From an uncultured Lachnospiraceae bacterium (GTDB taxonomy: Bacteria; Bacillota; Clostridia; Lachnospirales; Lachnospiraceae): a stretch of 64,000 bases of DNA. The translations under genes were made by a program, and so were the position numbers. The number at the start of each line of letters is the position of its first letter. Position 1 is the first letter of the stretch. The notes beneath the pieces are model-generated. The model searched no databases. It was not told the origin of the DNA and saw only the letters and a list, made by a program, of their open reading frames with translations. The stretch is from contig CAJTPM010000007.1 in NCBI GenBank assembly GCA_910578085.1, forward strand, positions 99,098 to 163,097. The letters are read 5' to 3'. This document shows, in pieces, positions 16,939 to 26,464 of the stretch.

Positions 16939-18186
16939 ATGATGATGGAAGCAGCAGTATTACAGGATTATGAAAGGCGCAGACTGTTGGAATACGCAGA
17001 TTCTTTCAGGGAACTGGCAGATTCGTTTCAAAATTTTGGCCTGGAGTCGGCGGCGGAAGAAGCGCTGTTATTAAAGAGAACGGAATTGCCGGAGGATGGG
17101 AATCCTCAATTGGCAGAAGAAAAAATGATACCGACAGAAGAGGAGAGGCAGCTTATTCTATGGGAAAGACAACTTTCGGAACAGCGCGGTATATTTGCGG
17201 GCCAGCTGCAGGAGATGTCACGTATGCTCTCGGAAATTGCAAAGCAGGAGAGAAATGCGGAAAAGATCAGCGAGAAAAAATACAGGCAGCTTGCAAGAGA
17301 GATGAAAGCGGAAGGCATTCTGGTAGGAGACCTTTTTTACATACGGGCAGCTGACGGGCACAGACAGTACAGTATACAGATGAGAACTGTGAAAACGATA
17401 AGTGTTTCTTCGGAGGATGTTGCGGGGCTTTTATCGGTACTTCTGGATACGCGTATTGTACCTCATAGAAACTGTGGTTATTTCCTATCCGGTGAATGGG
17501 AATACTATATGTTTCAGGAAGAACCCTGTTTTCATGTGCTGACTGGAACCGCGAAAGCGATCAAGCAGACGGAGAGTGTTTCGGGAGACTGTTTTGAGAG
17601 TTTTGAATATGGGGACGGGAAGGTGGCAATTTTGTTATCCGATGGAATGGGAGCCGGGGAAAGCGCTTTAAAATGCAGTGCGGCAGTAGTAGATCTGATG
17701 CAGCATTTTCTGGAAGCGGGGTTTTCCGTGGAAGCCGGTATGCGTCTGATCAACGGGGTTTTATTGACAGGCGGCGTGGGGCATTACACTTCTACCATGG
17801 ATTGCTGTAATATCGACCTGTATCAGGGGACATGCCACTTTTATAAAGTTGGGGCGGCCCCATCTTACCTGAAACGGGAAAATCTGGTGGAGCAGATCTC
17901 ATCAAGGAATCTTCCCTTAGGGCTGGTGGATAATCCGGAGAGTGAATCTGTGACAAGATTTCTGGAGGACGGAGATTATATTATACTGCTGTCGGACGGT
18001 GTGGCGGAAGCTATGAACCAGGGAATCGGAGAGGCGGCACTGCCGGAAGTGATCAGCCGTTTTCAGACAAAAAATCCCAGTGAACTGGCGGGGGACATTC
18101 TGACTTATGTATTACATCAGTGTAAAGGGGAGGTGCGGGATGATATGACTGTTCTGGTTACCGGATTCTGGGAGACGACAAGATAG
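16939..18186 (+). CDS. spoIIE: SpoIIE-family PP2C phosphatase without membrane domain
   Basis: A 415-residue soluble protein. Residues about 1-170 are charged and helical with a likely coiled coil; residues about 190-412 are a SpoIIE-type PP2C phosphatase with ILLSDGMGAGESA, LNGVLLTGG-like and IILLSDGVAEA motifs and the final Asp in VRDDMTVLV, i.e. the metal-binding aspartates are kept. SpoIIE dephosphorylates SpoIIAA to activate sigma-F. The B. subtilis protein is about 820 residues with ten N-terminal membrane helices; none is seen here. Three in-frame ATGs at 16939-16947 follow AAGGAG. Position before tilS-hpt-ftsH supports a true SpoIIE orthologue. Confidence 0.82.
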   Translation: MMMEAAVLQDYERRRLLEYADSFRELADSFQNFGLESAAEEALLLKRTELPEDGNPQLAEEKMIPTEEERQLILWERQLSEQRGIFAGQLQEMSRMLSEIAKQERNAEKISEKKYRQLAREMKAEGILVGDLFYIRAADGHRQYSIQMRTVKTISVSSEDVAGLLSVLLDTRIVPHRNCGYFLSGEWEYYMFQEEPCFHVLTGTAKAIKQTESVSGDCFESFEYGDGKVAILLSDGMGAGESALKCSAAVVDLMQHFLEAGFSVEAGMRLINGVLLTGGVGHYTSTMDCCNIDLYQGTCHFYKVGAAPSYLKRENLVEQISSRNLPLGLVDNPESESVTRFLEDGDYIILLSDGVAEAMNQGIGEAALPEVISRFQTKNPSELAGDILTYVLHQCKGEVRDDMTVLVTGFWETTR

Positions 18187-18228
18187 GAAATACTTGCTTT
18201 TTGTGAGAGTTTACTATACAGTGAAAGA

Positions 18229-19719
18229 ATGAGTGTGAAAGAGAAAGTAAAGGGATTTATCAGAAAATGGGGATTACTGGAAGAAGGTGACAGGGTTCTT
18301 CTGGGGCTATCCGGCGGGGCGGACTCAGTCTGTCTGTTTTATCTGCTTTTGGAGCTTCGGGAAGAGTTAGGTCTTGCATTACGGGTGGTACATGTCCATC
18401 ACGGTATCCGTACGGAGGCGGATCAGGATGTTTCTTATGTGAAAAAACTGTGTGAGAAAGAGGATGTTTTCTGTTACATGTTCCGGGAAGATGTTCCAGC
18501 CTGTGCTGAGAAGCAGGGGCTCAGTCTGGAAGAAGCCGGCAGGATTCTAAGGTATCAGGATTTTCAGGAGAGTCTTGGGAGATGGCAAAAAGAGGAATGT
18601 GAGATTTTTAAGGAACAGTATGTATCTGGTGGACAGATCTGTTCGGCCCGATATAAGATTGCTACGGCTCATCATGAAAATGATCAGGCGGAAACCGTTT
18701 TGTTTCAGCTTTTCAGAGGATGTGGGCTGGCGGGGTTACGCGGTATTTTACCCAGGCGGGAAAACGTAATCAGACCATTATTATGTCTCTCCAGAGAAGA
18801 AATTGAGGAATTCCTTCGGGAAAGAGGAATTTCCTGGTGTGAGGATGAGACGAATAAAGCGGAGGACTACAGCCGGAATAAAATCAGGTGCCGGATCATA
18901 CCGTATGCGGAGAGGGAGATCTGTCGCGGCATAACAGGCCATATCGGAAAAACAGCGGAAATTCTGAGGGAAGTGGAAGAATATATCAGAAAGCAGGTAA
19001 GGGAGGCCTACCGGAAAACGGCATTGGAACAGGAAGGGATCGTTGTTTTCGATATCATATCTCTGCAGAAAGAAGATATTTTCCTGCAAAAACAGCTTCT
19101 TTTCTATGGATTGGAACGGATTCTGGCAGCGCGAAAAGATATCGGTGCGGTACACATGGAAGAGATTCTGGGATTGGTGGAAAAACAGGGAAACGGTGAG
19201 CTTTTTTTACCGCAGGGTGTGCGGATACGCAAGGTTTACCATAAGCTCCTGCTTTTTCGGGAGGGGGAAAAAGATACACTGTTGTCGAAAATTCTGTCCG
19301 AAAACAGAAAATTTTTATGTGGCGGGCGGAAGCCTGAAATAAAGATGGAAAAGATTGATCTTTCCGAAAAAGAAGTGGTGAAGGCACGTTTTGGATTACA
19401 GAAATTTTCAGAAATCATGGGGTGCATTCCTCAAAAGGAGTATACGAAATGGTTTGATTATGATAAAATAAAAATGCCGTTCTCCGTCAGACACAGAGAA
19501 ATCGGGGATTATTTGACGATAGACGGGGAAATGAACCATAAGAGTTTCCGCCGCTATATGATAGAGAATAAAATTCCGGTTTCTGATCGGGACCGGATAT
19601 GGCTTTTGGCGGATGGATCCCATGTGATATGGGTGCCGGGAGGACGTATAAGTACTTACTATAAAGTAACAGATCAGACAAAAACGATTTTGCAGATACA
19701 GATCTGCGTGGAAGAGTGA
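18229..19719 (+). CDS. tilS: tRNA(Ile)-lysidine synthase TilS
   Basis: A 496-residue protein with the PP-loop SGGADS (residues 28-33), followed by VHVHHGIRTEADQD and the partner motif TAHHENDQAET; C-terminal domains run to the end, with the late HKSFRRYMIENKIP helix. It attaches lysine to C34 of the CAU anticodon so that it reads AUA. It lies between spoIIE and hpt. The length is close to the family norm. The start has a weak ribosome site (GTGAAAGA), which is usual for this gene. Confidence 0.95.
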   Translation: MSVKEKVKGFIRKWGLLEEGDRVLLGLSGGADSVCLFYLLLELREELGLALRVVHVHHGIRTEADQDVSYVKKLCEKEDVFCYMFREDVPACAEKQGLSLEEAGRILRYQDFQESLGRWQKEECEIFKEQYVSGGQICSARYKIATAHHENDQAETVLFQLFRGCGLAGLRGILPRRENVIRPLLCLSREEIEEFLRERGISWCEDETNKAEDYSRNKIRCRIIPYAEREICRGITGHIGKTAEILREVEEYIRKQVREAYRKTALEQEGIVVFDIISLQKEDIFLQKQLLFYGLERILAARKDIGAVHMEEILGLVEKQGNGELFLPQGVRIRKVYHKLLLFREGEKDTLLSKILSENRKFLCGGRKPEIKMEKIDLSEKEVVKARFGLQKFSEIMGCIPQKEYTKWFDYDKIKMPFSVRHREIGDYLTIDGEMNHKSFRRYMIENKIPVSDRDRIWLLADGSHVIWVPGGRISTYYKVTDQTKTILQIQICVEE

Positions 19720-19732
19720 CGGAGGAGAAAGC

Positions 19733-20257
19733 ATGGCGGAACATGTAAGAGTTTTACTCACAGAGGAGGATGTAGACAGACGAATCCAGGAGATAGGCGA
19801 TCAGATCAGCAGGGACTATGAGGGCAGACAGGTGCATCTTATCTGTGTGCTGAAGGGAGGTTCTTTCTTTATGTGCGAACTGGCAAAGAGGATTACGGTG
19901 CCGGTATCTCTGGATTTTATGTCGGTATCCAGTTATGGAAGTGCAACTAAATCCAGCGGCGTGGTGAGGATCGTGAAGGATCTGGACGAGCCTTTGAAAG
20001 ACAAGGATGTGCTTGTGGTGGAAGATATCGTTGATTCCGGCAGAACACTGAGTTATCTGCTGGAGATGTTAAAAGACAGAGGACCAAAGAGTGTTAGGTT
20101 ATGTACACTGTTAGATAAACCGGAAAGAAGAGTAGTGGATGTGCACGTGGATTATACCTGTTTTCAGATTCCCGATGAATTTGTTGTGGGTTACGGACTG
20201 GATTACGATCAGAGGTACAGGAATCTGCCCTATATTGGTGTAGTAGAATTTGACTGA
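19733..20257 (+). CDS. hpt: Hypoxanthine phosphoribosyltransferase
   Basis: A 174-residue purine-salvage enzyme converting hypoxanthine or guanine and PRPP to IMP or GMP. The PRPP loop VVEDIVDSGRTL is at residues 95-106, and LKGGSFFMCEL, near residue 40, is the PPi loop. GGAGGAGAAAGC precedes the ATG. It begins 13 bases after tilS, the usual coupling in Firmicutes. Confidence 0.96.
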   Translation: MAEHVRVLLTEEDVDRRIQEIGDQISRDYEGRQVHLICVLKGGSFFMCELAKRITVPVSLDFMSVSSYGSATKSSGVVRIVKDLDEPLKDKDVLVVEDIVDSGRTLSYLLEMLKDRGPKSVRLCTLLDKPERRVVDVHVDYTCFQIPDEFVVGYGLDYDQRYRNLPYIGVVEFD

Positions 20258-20278
20258 AATAAGAAGGAGTAAGTAATT

Positions 20279-22093
20279 TTGAATCAAAACAATAGACAAA
20301 ACAGAGGATTGGTGGGATATTTAGCACTTCTGATCATAATGCTTGGTGCATTATCCCTCGTAAATTTTTATTCATCGAATAAATCCGGTAATACGGTTTA
20401 CGATATGGAGAAAGCGCTTTCTTCCGGACAGGTGGCGGTGGCCAGAATTACGCCGGATCAGGTGCCGCCTACGGGAGTCGTAGAACTGGTGCTTACAAGC
20501 GGTGAAGTTTTGAGTATCCAGGTTACGGACGTGGCAGAAGCCGAAAAAATGTTGAAAGAATATAATATTTACCCTGTAGTAAACAAGGCGCAGGGAGAAG
20601 GTATTCTGACAAGCGTGGTACTGCCGATCGGTCTCAGTGTACTGGCAGTGATCGTAGTTATCTCCATTATGAACCGGGGAGGCGGCGGAGCCGGAAGGAT
20701 GGCTAATTTCGGAAAGAGTCATGCGAGATTATCATTAGGAGGTGAGGGAATCACCTTTGACGGAGTTGCCGCATTGAAGGAGGAGAAGGAAGAACTGGAA
20801 GAGATCGTACAGTTTCTGAAAAATCCAGGTAAATTTATAGAAGTGGGGGCAAGGATCCCCAAGGGTGTTCTACTGGAAGGACCGCCCGGAACTGGTAAAA
20901 CTCTGCTTGCAAAGGCGATTGCAGGGGAGGCAGGTGTACCGTTTTTTTCTATTTCAGGTTCGGACTTTGTGGAGATGTATGTAGGCGTGGGTGCTTCCCG
21001 TGTGAGAGACCTCTTCAATGAGGCAAAGAAACATGAGCCCTGTATTGTATTTATTGATGAGATCGATGCGGTGGCCCGGCAGCGTGGCACCGGGATGGGC
21101 GGCAGCCATGATGAGAGAGAACAGACACTGAATCAGCTTTTGGTGGAAATGGACGGCTTTGGTATCAACGAGGGAGTCATTGTTATTGCGGCAACAAACC
21201 GTGTGGATATTCTGGATCCTGCGATCATGCGACCAGGCCGGTTTGACAGAAAGATCGTGGTAGGAAGGCCGGATGTGGGGGGCAGAAAGGAAATACTGTT
21301 GACCCATTCAAGGAATAAACCCCTTGGCGATGATGTGAATTTAGAGTATATTGCCCAGACTACGGCGGGATTTACAGGTGCGGATCTGGAAAATCTGTTA
21401 AATGAGGCGGCTATTTTAGCAGCTAAACAGGAAAGAAAATATATCTGTCAGGCCGATATCAATAAAGCATTTATTAAAGTTGGAATCGGTGCGGAGAAAA
21501 AGAGTAAGATTATTTCTGATAAAGAAAAAAGAATCACGGCATATCATGAAGCAGGACATGCGATTTTGTTCCATGTATTACCGGAAGTGGGGCCTGTTTA
21601 TACGGTTTCCATTATCCCTACCGGTATGGGGGCGGCGGGATATACGATGCCGCTGCCGGACAAAGACGATATGTTTCTGACAAGAGGACGGATGGAACAG
21701 GATATTATGGTATCTCTGGGGGGCCGTATTGCTGAGGAAATTATTTTTGACGATATTACGACCGGTGCTTCCTCTGACATCAGAAAAGCGACGAAAGAGG
21801 CCCGCATGATGGTGACAAGATATGGCATGTCGGAAAATATCGGTGTGATCTGTTATGACGACGACGATGATGAAGTGTTTATCGGCAGAGATCTGGCCCA
21901 TGCGAAGAGTCACAGTGAGAGTGTGGCGGGGGAGATCGACAGAGAAGTGAAGGCAATTATTGATGACTGTTATAGACGGGCAAAAGATATTATTTTAGAG
22001 AACGAAAATGTATTGCATAGCTGTGCGGCTCTTCTTTTGGAGAAGGAAAAGATTACCAGAAAAGAATTTGAAGACTTGTTTGTGCAAAGTTGA
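20279..22093 (+). CDS. ftsH: ATP-dependent membrane zinc protease FtsH
   Basis: A 604-residue AAA+ protease. Two membrane helices near residues 10-30 and 115-135 bracket the extracellular domain. Walker A GPPGTGKT is at 201-208, Walker B CIVFIDEIDAV follows, then the second region of homology ATNRVDILDPAIMRPGRFDR, and the zinc site HEAGH is at 423-427. It degrades misfolded membrane proteins and regulators. The start appears to be TTG at 20279 with AAGGAG about 9 bases upstream; no better ATG is near. DNA at its stop codon doubles as a TTGACA promoter element. Confidence 0.96.
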   Translation: MNQNNRQNRGLVGYLALLIIMLGALSLVNFYSSNKSGNTVYDMEKALSSGQVAVARITPDQVPPTGVVELVLTSGEVLSIQVTDVAEAEKMLKEYNIYPVVNKAQGEGILTSVVLPIGLSVLAVIVVISIMNRGGGGAGRMANFGKSHARLSLGGEGITFDGVAALKEEKEELEEIVQFLKNPGKFIEVGARIPKGVLLEGPPGTGKTLLAKAIAGEAGVPFFSISGSDFVEMYVGVGASRVRDLFNEAKKHEPCIVFIDEIDAVARQRGTGMGGSHDEREQTLNQLLVEMDGFGINEGVIVIAATNRVDILDPAIMRPGRFDRKIVVGRPDVGGRKEILLTHSRNKPLGDDVNLEYIAQTTAGFTGADLENLLNEAAILAAKQERKYICQADINKAFIKVGIGAEKKSKIISDKEKRITAYHEAGHAILFHVLPEVGPVYTVSIIPTGMGAAGYTMPLPDKDDMFLTRGRMEQDIMVSLGGRIAEEIIFDDITTGASSDIRKATKEARMMVTRYGMSENIGVICYDDDDDEVFIGRDLAHAKSHSESVAGEIDREVKAIIDDCYRRAKDIILENENVLHSCAALLLEKEKITRKEFEDLFVQS

Positions 22094-22140
22094 CAAAATT
22101 GAACACCCATTTTTGTAATATTTGTGAAATCTAAGTCTTG

Positions 22141-22235
22141 TAGACAATGGGGTGGTATGCTATTATACTACTTGTAACCCCCCAATACATTATATAGTTT
22201 TTTGCTATACCCCATAAGAAAGAAATACCTTCTCT
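22141..22235 (+). ncRNA. Candidate short terminated RNA or leader between ftsH and the GH13 gene
   Basis: TAGACA (22141-22146), 17 bases and TATACT (22164-22169) form a good promoter; a second, TTGACA (22090) with TGTAAT (22114), lies just upstream. Transcripts would run into the strong terminator at 22236-22265, giving an RNA of about 90 bases without an evident reading frame. It contains GGGGTGGTATGC and GCTATACCCC, which can partly pair. It matches no RNA family I recognise. Confidence 0.4.
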
Positions 22236-22265
22236 AAAAAGGACAGTCGAAAGGCTGTCCTTTTT
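22236..22265 (+). terminator. Strong intrinsic terminator upstream of the GH13 gene
   Basis: AAAAAGGACAG and CTGTCCTTTTT form an 11-bp perfect stem with an 8-base loop; the final T run completes it. It is symmetrical enough to work on both strands. Confidence 0.9.
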
Positions 22266-22287
22266 ACTTCCATCTGAAAATTTTTAC

Positions 22288-22316
22288 TTGAAAGAGCAGA
22301 GCAAACATAATAAAAT
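22288..22316 (+). promoter_or_regulatory. Promoter of the GH13 gene
   Basis: TTGAAA (22288-22293), 17 bases and TAAAAT (22311-22316), about 28 bases before the ATG-proximal purine-rich site AGAGAGAGG. Confidence 0.7.
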
Positions 22317-22350
22317 ATTACAATAAGAAGAGAGAGAGGCTGATTCGATT

Positions 22351-24591
22351 ATGAATTCTGATTTTAGGTCATCCTTTAATCCCCAATACTATGTTTCGGC
22401 AATGCGCCCTGTGTTTAATAAGCGGGCATTATATTCGGATAATACGGAAAACTATATTTATCCGGCAGAGCCAGCTCCGTACAGTGAGGTGACAGTGCGT
22501 TTCCGGGCAGAGAGAAATAACATTGACTGTGTTTTCCTGGAGCGGAATGGGACTTCCCATCTGATGGAGAAAACGGAAGAGACAGACTTATTTGAGTATT
22601 ATGAGCTGGTACTGGAACTGGAAAATGAAAGTATTTCCTATTGCTTTAAAGTGCAGTCCGGAAAAATGGTACTTTATTTTGATCAGCGCGGTGCGGTAAA
22701 GGAAGCGGATCCGGATTATTATTTTATGATTATTCCAGGGTTTAAGACACCGAACTGGGCAAAGGGCGCCGTTATGTACCAGATCCTGATCGACCGTTTT
22801 TATAATGGAGATAAGAACAACGATGTGCTGGACAGGGAATATTTTTACATCGGTGATTACTCCTGTCGGGTGCCGGAGGAACAGTGGGATAAATATCCTG
22901 CACAGATGGGAATTCGGGAATTTTACGGAGGAGACCTGCAGGGTGTTCTGGATAAACTGGATTATCTGGAAGGCCTTGGAATAGAGGTTATTTATTTTAA
23001 TCCGTTGTTTGTATCTCCCTCCAACCATAAATATGATATTCAGGATTACGAGTATATAGATCCCCATATTGGCAGGATTGTCTATGATGAGGGAGAATTA
23101 CTTCCGGATGGACAAAAAGAAAACCGGTTTGCATCCCGTTATATTAACCGTGTGACAGATAGGCGGAATCTCGAAGCAAGCAATGAATTTTTTGCAAAAT
23201 TTATTGAAGAGGCACATAAACGGGGGATTCGTGTTATTATAGACGGCGTATTTAATCATTGCGGCTCTTTTAACAAATGGCTGGATAGAGAGAGGATCTA
23301 CGAGGAAGCGGCGGGATATGAGAAGGGAGCTTATGTCTCAGGGGAGAGTCCCTATCGCAACTGGTTCTTGTTTCATGACCAGAATCCGGCCAAATGGCCG
23401 TATAACAATACGTATGACGGCTGGTGGGGGCATGATACACTGCCGAAACTTCATTACGAAGGATCTCAGGAATTGATGGAATATATTTTGTGGATCGGCG
23501 AGAAATGGGTTTCTCCTCCTTACAGTGCCGATGGCTGGCGTCTGGATGTGGCGGCGGATCTTGGGATGTCGTCGGAGATGAATCATCATTTCTGGCAGGA
23601 ATTTCGTAAGCGGGTGAAGAGGGCTAATCCTGATGCCCTGATTCTGGCGGAGCAGTACGGGAATCCGAAGCCGTGGCTGAACGGAAAAGAGTGGGACAGT
23701 GTTATGAACTATGACGCTTTCATGGAGCCTGTGACCTGGTTTTTGACCGGTATGGAGAAACACAGCGATGATTTTCGGATGGATATGCTGGGACATGCCG
23801 ATAATTTCTGGGGAGCCATGAAATATAACGGAGCAAGACTCATGGGACCTGCGAGAATGGTTGCGATGAATGAACTGTCAAATCATGATCATTCCCGTTT
23901 TCTGACAAGAACGAACCGCAAAGTGGGGCGAACTAACTATATGGGGCCGGAAATGGCAGAAAGAGAGATCAATAAAGCCGTTTTCCGGGAAGCTGTTGCG
24001 ATTCAGATGACATGGACGGGTGCGCCTACTGTTTATTATGGCGATGAGGCCGGGGTATGTGGTTTTACTGATCCTGATAACAGAAGGACTTATCCCTGGG
24101 GACATGAAGATACCGAACTGATCCGTTTTCATCAGGAGATAATAAAGATTCATAAATCCAGACCCGAACTGCGAACAGGTTCTCTGAAACCGATTATCGG
24201 AGAGTTTAATCTGATTGCCTTTGGACGTTTCAGTGACAGCTCCCGCACACTTACAGTGATCAATAACAATGACCATGAAGTAACGAGAAAACTGGAAGTA
24301 TGGGCGTTAGGTGTACCAAAAGAGGCAAAGATGGTGCGCGTTATGCTCACGGATGAGAATGGATTTACGACAGAGCCGGTGGAGTATAAGGTGGAAGGCG
24401 GAAGGCTTGAAGTCACTCTTGGCAGAACTTCTGCGGCGATCTTCTGTCAGGAAGAAAATGGGCAGAAAAATTATATAGATAAGAAGCAGGAAGAGAGAAT
24501 AGAAAGTCCGACAATTTTTGAACATGAGAATCCGGGAGCAGAGAAACAGGCGAGGTCAGTTTTTGAGAAATTGCAGAGCCGATTAAAGTAA
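22351..24591 (+). CDS. GH13 alpha-amylase-family enzyme (cyclomaltodextrinase/neopullulanase-like)
   Basis: A 746-residue intracellular enzyme (no signal peptide). An N-terminal beta-sandwich domain (about 40-130) precedes the TIM barrel (about 140-600). The four GH13 regions are present: DGVFNH (298-303), GWRLDVA with nucleophile Asp399, LAEQYG with acid/base Glu434, and NHDH with Asp513. A C-terminal beta domain and a charged helical tail of about 40 residues complete it. The N-terminal domain is typical of cyclomaltodextrinases and neopullulanases that cut short alpha-glucans in the cytoplasm. It is probably monocistronic. The exact substrate is not readable from sequence. Confidence 0.88.
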   Translation: MNSDFRSSFNPQYYVSAMRPVFNKRALYSDNTENYIYPAEPAPYSEVTVRFRAERNNIDCVFLERNGTSHLMEKTEETDLFEYYELVLELENESISYCFKVQSGKMVLYFDQRGAVKEADPDYYFMIIPGFKTPNWAKGAVMYQILIDRFYNGDKNNDVLDREYFYIGDYSCRVPEEQWDKYPAQMGIREFYGGDLQGVLDKLDYLEGLGIEVIYFNPLFVSPSNHKYDIQDYEYIDPHIGRIVYDEGELLPDGQKENRFASRYINRVTDRRNLEASNEFFAKFIEEAHKRGIRVIIDGVFNHCGSFNKWLDRERIYEEAAGYEKGAYVSGESPYRNWFLFHDQNPAKWPYNNTYDGWWGHDTLPKLHYEGSQELMEYILWIGEKWVSPPYSADGWRLDVAADLGMSSEMNHHFWQEFRKRVKRANPDALILAEQYGNPKPWLNGKEWDSVMNYDAFMEPVTWFLTGMEKHSDDFRMDMLGHADNFWGAMKYNGARLMGPARMVAMNELSNHDHSRFLTRTNRKVGRTNYMGPEMAEREINKAVFREAVAIQMTWTGAPTVYYGDEAGVCGFTDPDNRRTYPWGHEDTELIRFHQEIIKIHKSRPELRTGSLKPIIGEFNLIAFGRFSDSSRTLTVINNNDHEVTRKLEVWALGVPKEAKMVRVMLTDENGFTTEPVEYKVEGGRLEVTLGRTSAAIFCQEENGQKNYIDKKQEERIESPTIFEHENPGAEKQARSVFEKLQSRLK

Positions 24592-24680
24592 TAGATCGAG
24601 ATTGAGTATTCTGCGGAGCTGTGATTCAGGCAGGGAAAAGTCTTAGAAATGCCTGCAGACAGCGGAAGGGATATGGTTTT

Positions 24681-25385
24681 ATGATGACACCGGATAAGTT
24701 ATATACGGCCGGGGATATGGTAAGAATCGGTTGTAATGAGTGTAAGGGGTGTTCTTATTGCTGTCAGGAGATGGGGGAGTCGGTTGTACTGACTCCCTTT
24801 GATATTTGTGAACTGACACGACATCTCGGAAAAAGTTTTGATGAGTTGATGGAAGACAAAATAGAGCTTTATATGACGGATGGTATGGTATTGCCGAATC
24901 TGAAGATGACAGAAGGAACGGCCGCCTGCAGATCTCGAGAGGTCTGTGGCTTTTTAAGTGAGGAGGGCAGGTGCAGTATCCATGAATTCCGGCCGGGGCT
25001 GTGCAGACTGTTTCCGCTTGGCAGAAATTATGAAATACGAAAGATCGAAACGAAGGATGGAATGCGGGAAATCAAGGGTTTTCGATATTTTGTTGTAAAG
25101 GATTCCTGCCCGAAGCTGCCCGGGACAAAAGTGAAAATAGAAAAATGGCTGGGGATTCCTGATCTGAAGAGGTATGAGGGATTTATTACCACATGGCATT
25201 ATTTTTGCAAAGAGTTTCAGGAAAAAATGTGGAAGTATCTGGAGTCAGGAGAGGAAAGAAAGGTAAAGAGATTAAATCTCACTATGCTGGAGCTGTTTTA
25301 TAGAATACCTTATGAGGACGAATGGGATTTTTATGAGCAGTTTCAGGAGAGGATGGGGAGATTTCTGAATAATACGGAGGAGTAA
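24681..25385 (+). CDS. YkgJ-type cysteine-cluster (metal-binding) protein
   Basis: A 234-residue protein of the CxxCxxCC zinc/iron-chelating family. The first cluster is CNECKGCSYCC near residue 20; later cysteines are in CRSREVCGF, GRCSIHEFRPGLCRLFP and DSCPKLPG. The family is annotated as putative Fe-S or zinc cluster binders; the biochemical role is unknown. A double ATG at 24681/24684 follows GGAAGGG; an in-frame start 20 codons upstream has no site. It lies 89 bases after the GH13 gene. Confidence 0.8.
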   Translation: MMTPDKLYTAGDMVRIGCNECKGCSYCCQEMGESVVLTPFDICELTRHLGKSFDELMEDKIELYMTDGMVLPNLKMTEGTAACRSREVCGFLSEEGRCSIHEFRPGLCRLFPLGRNYEIRKIETKDGMREIKGFRYFVVKDSCPKLPGTKVKIEKWLGIPDLKRYEGFITTWHYFCKEFQEKMWKYLESGEERKVKRLNLTMLELFYRIPYEDEWDFYEQFQERMGRFLNNTEE

Positions 25386-25402
25386 AGGGGTGGAATACAG
25401 AA

Positions 25403-26464
25403 GTGAAAAGAATTCGATATTTTGATTTGCTGAGAGTGATTTGTTTTAGTATTGTGGTTTTTTATCATATGATGATTCAGTTGTACTTTAATGGGATGTT
25501 TGCGATGGATGCAATAGAGCCCTTTTTTGTCACTGCAAACATAAATACAGGAGTGGTTGCCGTAACCTTATTTTTTATGCTGTCAGGGGCCAGCCTCGTG
25601 ATCAGCACAAAGGATTCTGTAGACTGGAAGCAATTCTATATAAAGAGGTTCATAAGATTGCTGTTTCCGTTTTATTTTGTTAATATCTGCTGGTTTATCG
25701 TACGGGCAATCAGGGCGAAGAGTATCTTTGCATTGATAGAGGGGATCGCACCATGGAAGATTCTGTTAGGCGTTCTGGGGATTGATGAGTGGCTTACGCT
25801 ATATGGTGTATCCGGCTTCAGTCAGGGGATAGGGGAATGGTTTCTGGGGTGTCTTATCATTCTGTATGTTTTATTCCCGATATTCAGAAAGCTGATGCTT
25901 AAAAATAAAATATTGTTTTCTGCGATAGTAATCTCCGTATATGTAGCGGTGATATATAATTATTCATCATCAATACCAGTCTATCAGAACATTCTGGTAA
26001 AAGGGTGCGAGTTTATTTTTGGAATGTATCTGGGAGCGTATCAGGGCAGCCTGAACAAAAAAGCAGTAGTGGTTTCTCTGCCGGTAGTTGTTTTCTATCT
26101 GACGGGAAAGACGCCTCTTGGCATAAACAGTGCGGTGAATATTACGGTATGTGCACTTGCCTTTTTTATTACGGTTTCGTTTACAGAAAATATTTTGCAG
26201 AAAAGTACATATTTTTACAAATGGATAGCTTTTTTAAGTGGCTGTTCCTATGAATTATTTTTAATACATCACCTGGTGATTTATACCCTTACACCGATTG
26301 CAAAACAATATATGCATAACAAAACACATGTGTTAGTGTTGTTTATTATAGAACTGGCAGTAATGGGGATTTTAACTCTGGCAGTCAAAAACATTTGTGA
26401 TTACTTTATAAAACGTATTAAAGGGCGGGCGTTGCCTTCCGCCGGTAATATAGAGGGCATCTGA
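25403..26464 (+). CDS. Membrane acyltransferase, Acyltransferase_3 family
   Basis: A 353-residue integral membrane protein with about ten hydrophobic segments. The family hallmarks are RYFDLLRVICFSIVVFYHM at the start, with the catalytic-type His after the first helix, then FFMLSGASLV and FYIKRFIRLLFPFY. Relatives O-acetylate or O-succinylate surface sugars and teichoic or exopolysaccharides. GTG start at 25403 with AGGGG upstream; it follows the cysteine-cluster gene by 17 bases. The substrate is unknown. Confidence 0.85.
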   Translation: MKRIRYFDLLRVICFSIVVFYHMMIQLYFNGMFAMDAIEPFFVTANINTGVVAVTLFFMLSGASLVISTKDSVDWKQFYIKRFIRLLFPFYFVNICWFIVRAIRAKSIFALIEGIAPWKILLGVLGIDEWLTLYGVSGFSQGIGEWFLGCLIILYVLFPIFRKLMLKNKILFSAIVISVYVAVIYNYSSSIPVYQNILVKGCEFIFGMYLGAYQGSLNKKAVVVSLPVVVFYLTGKTPLGINSAVNITVCALAFFITVSFTENILQKSTYFYKWIAFLSGCSYELFLIHHLVIYTLTPIAKQYMHNKTHVLVLFIIELAVMGILTLAVKNICDYFIKRIKGRALPSAGNIEGI

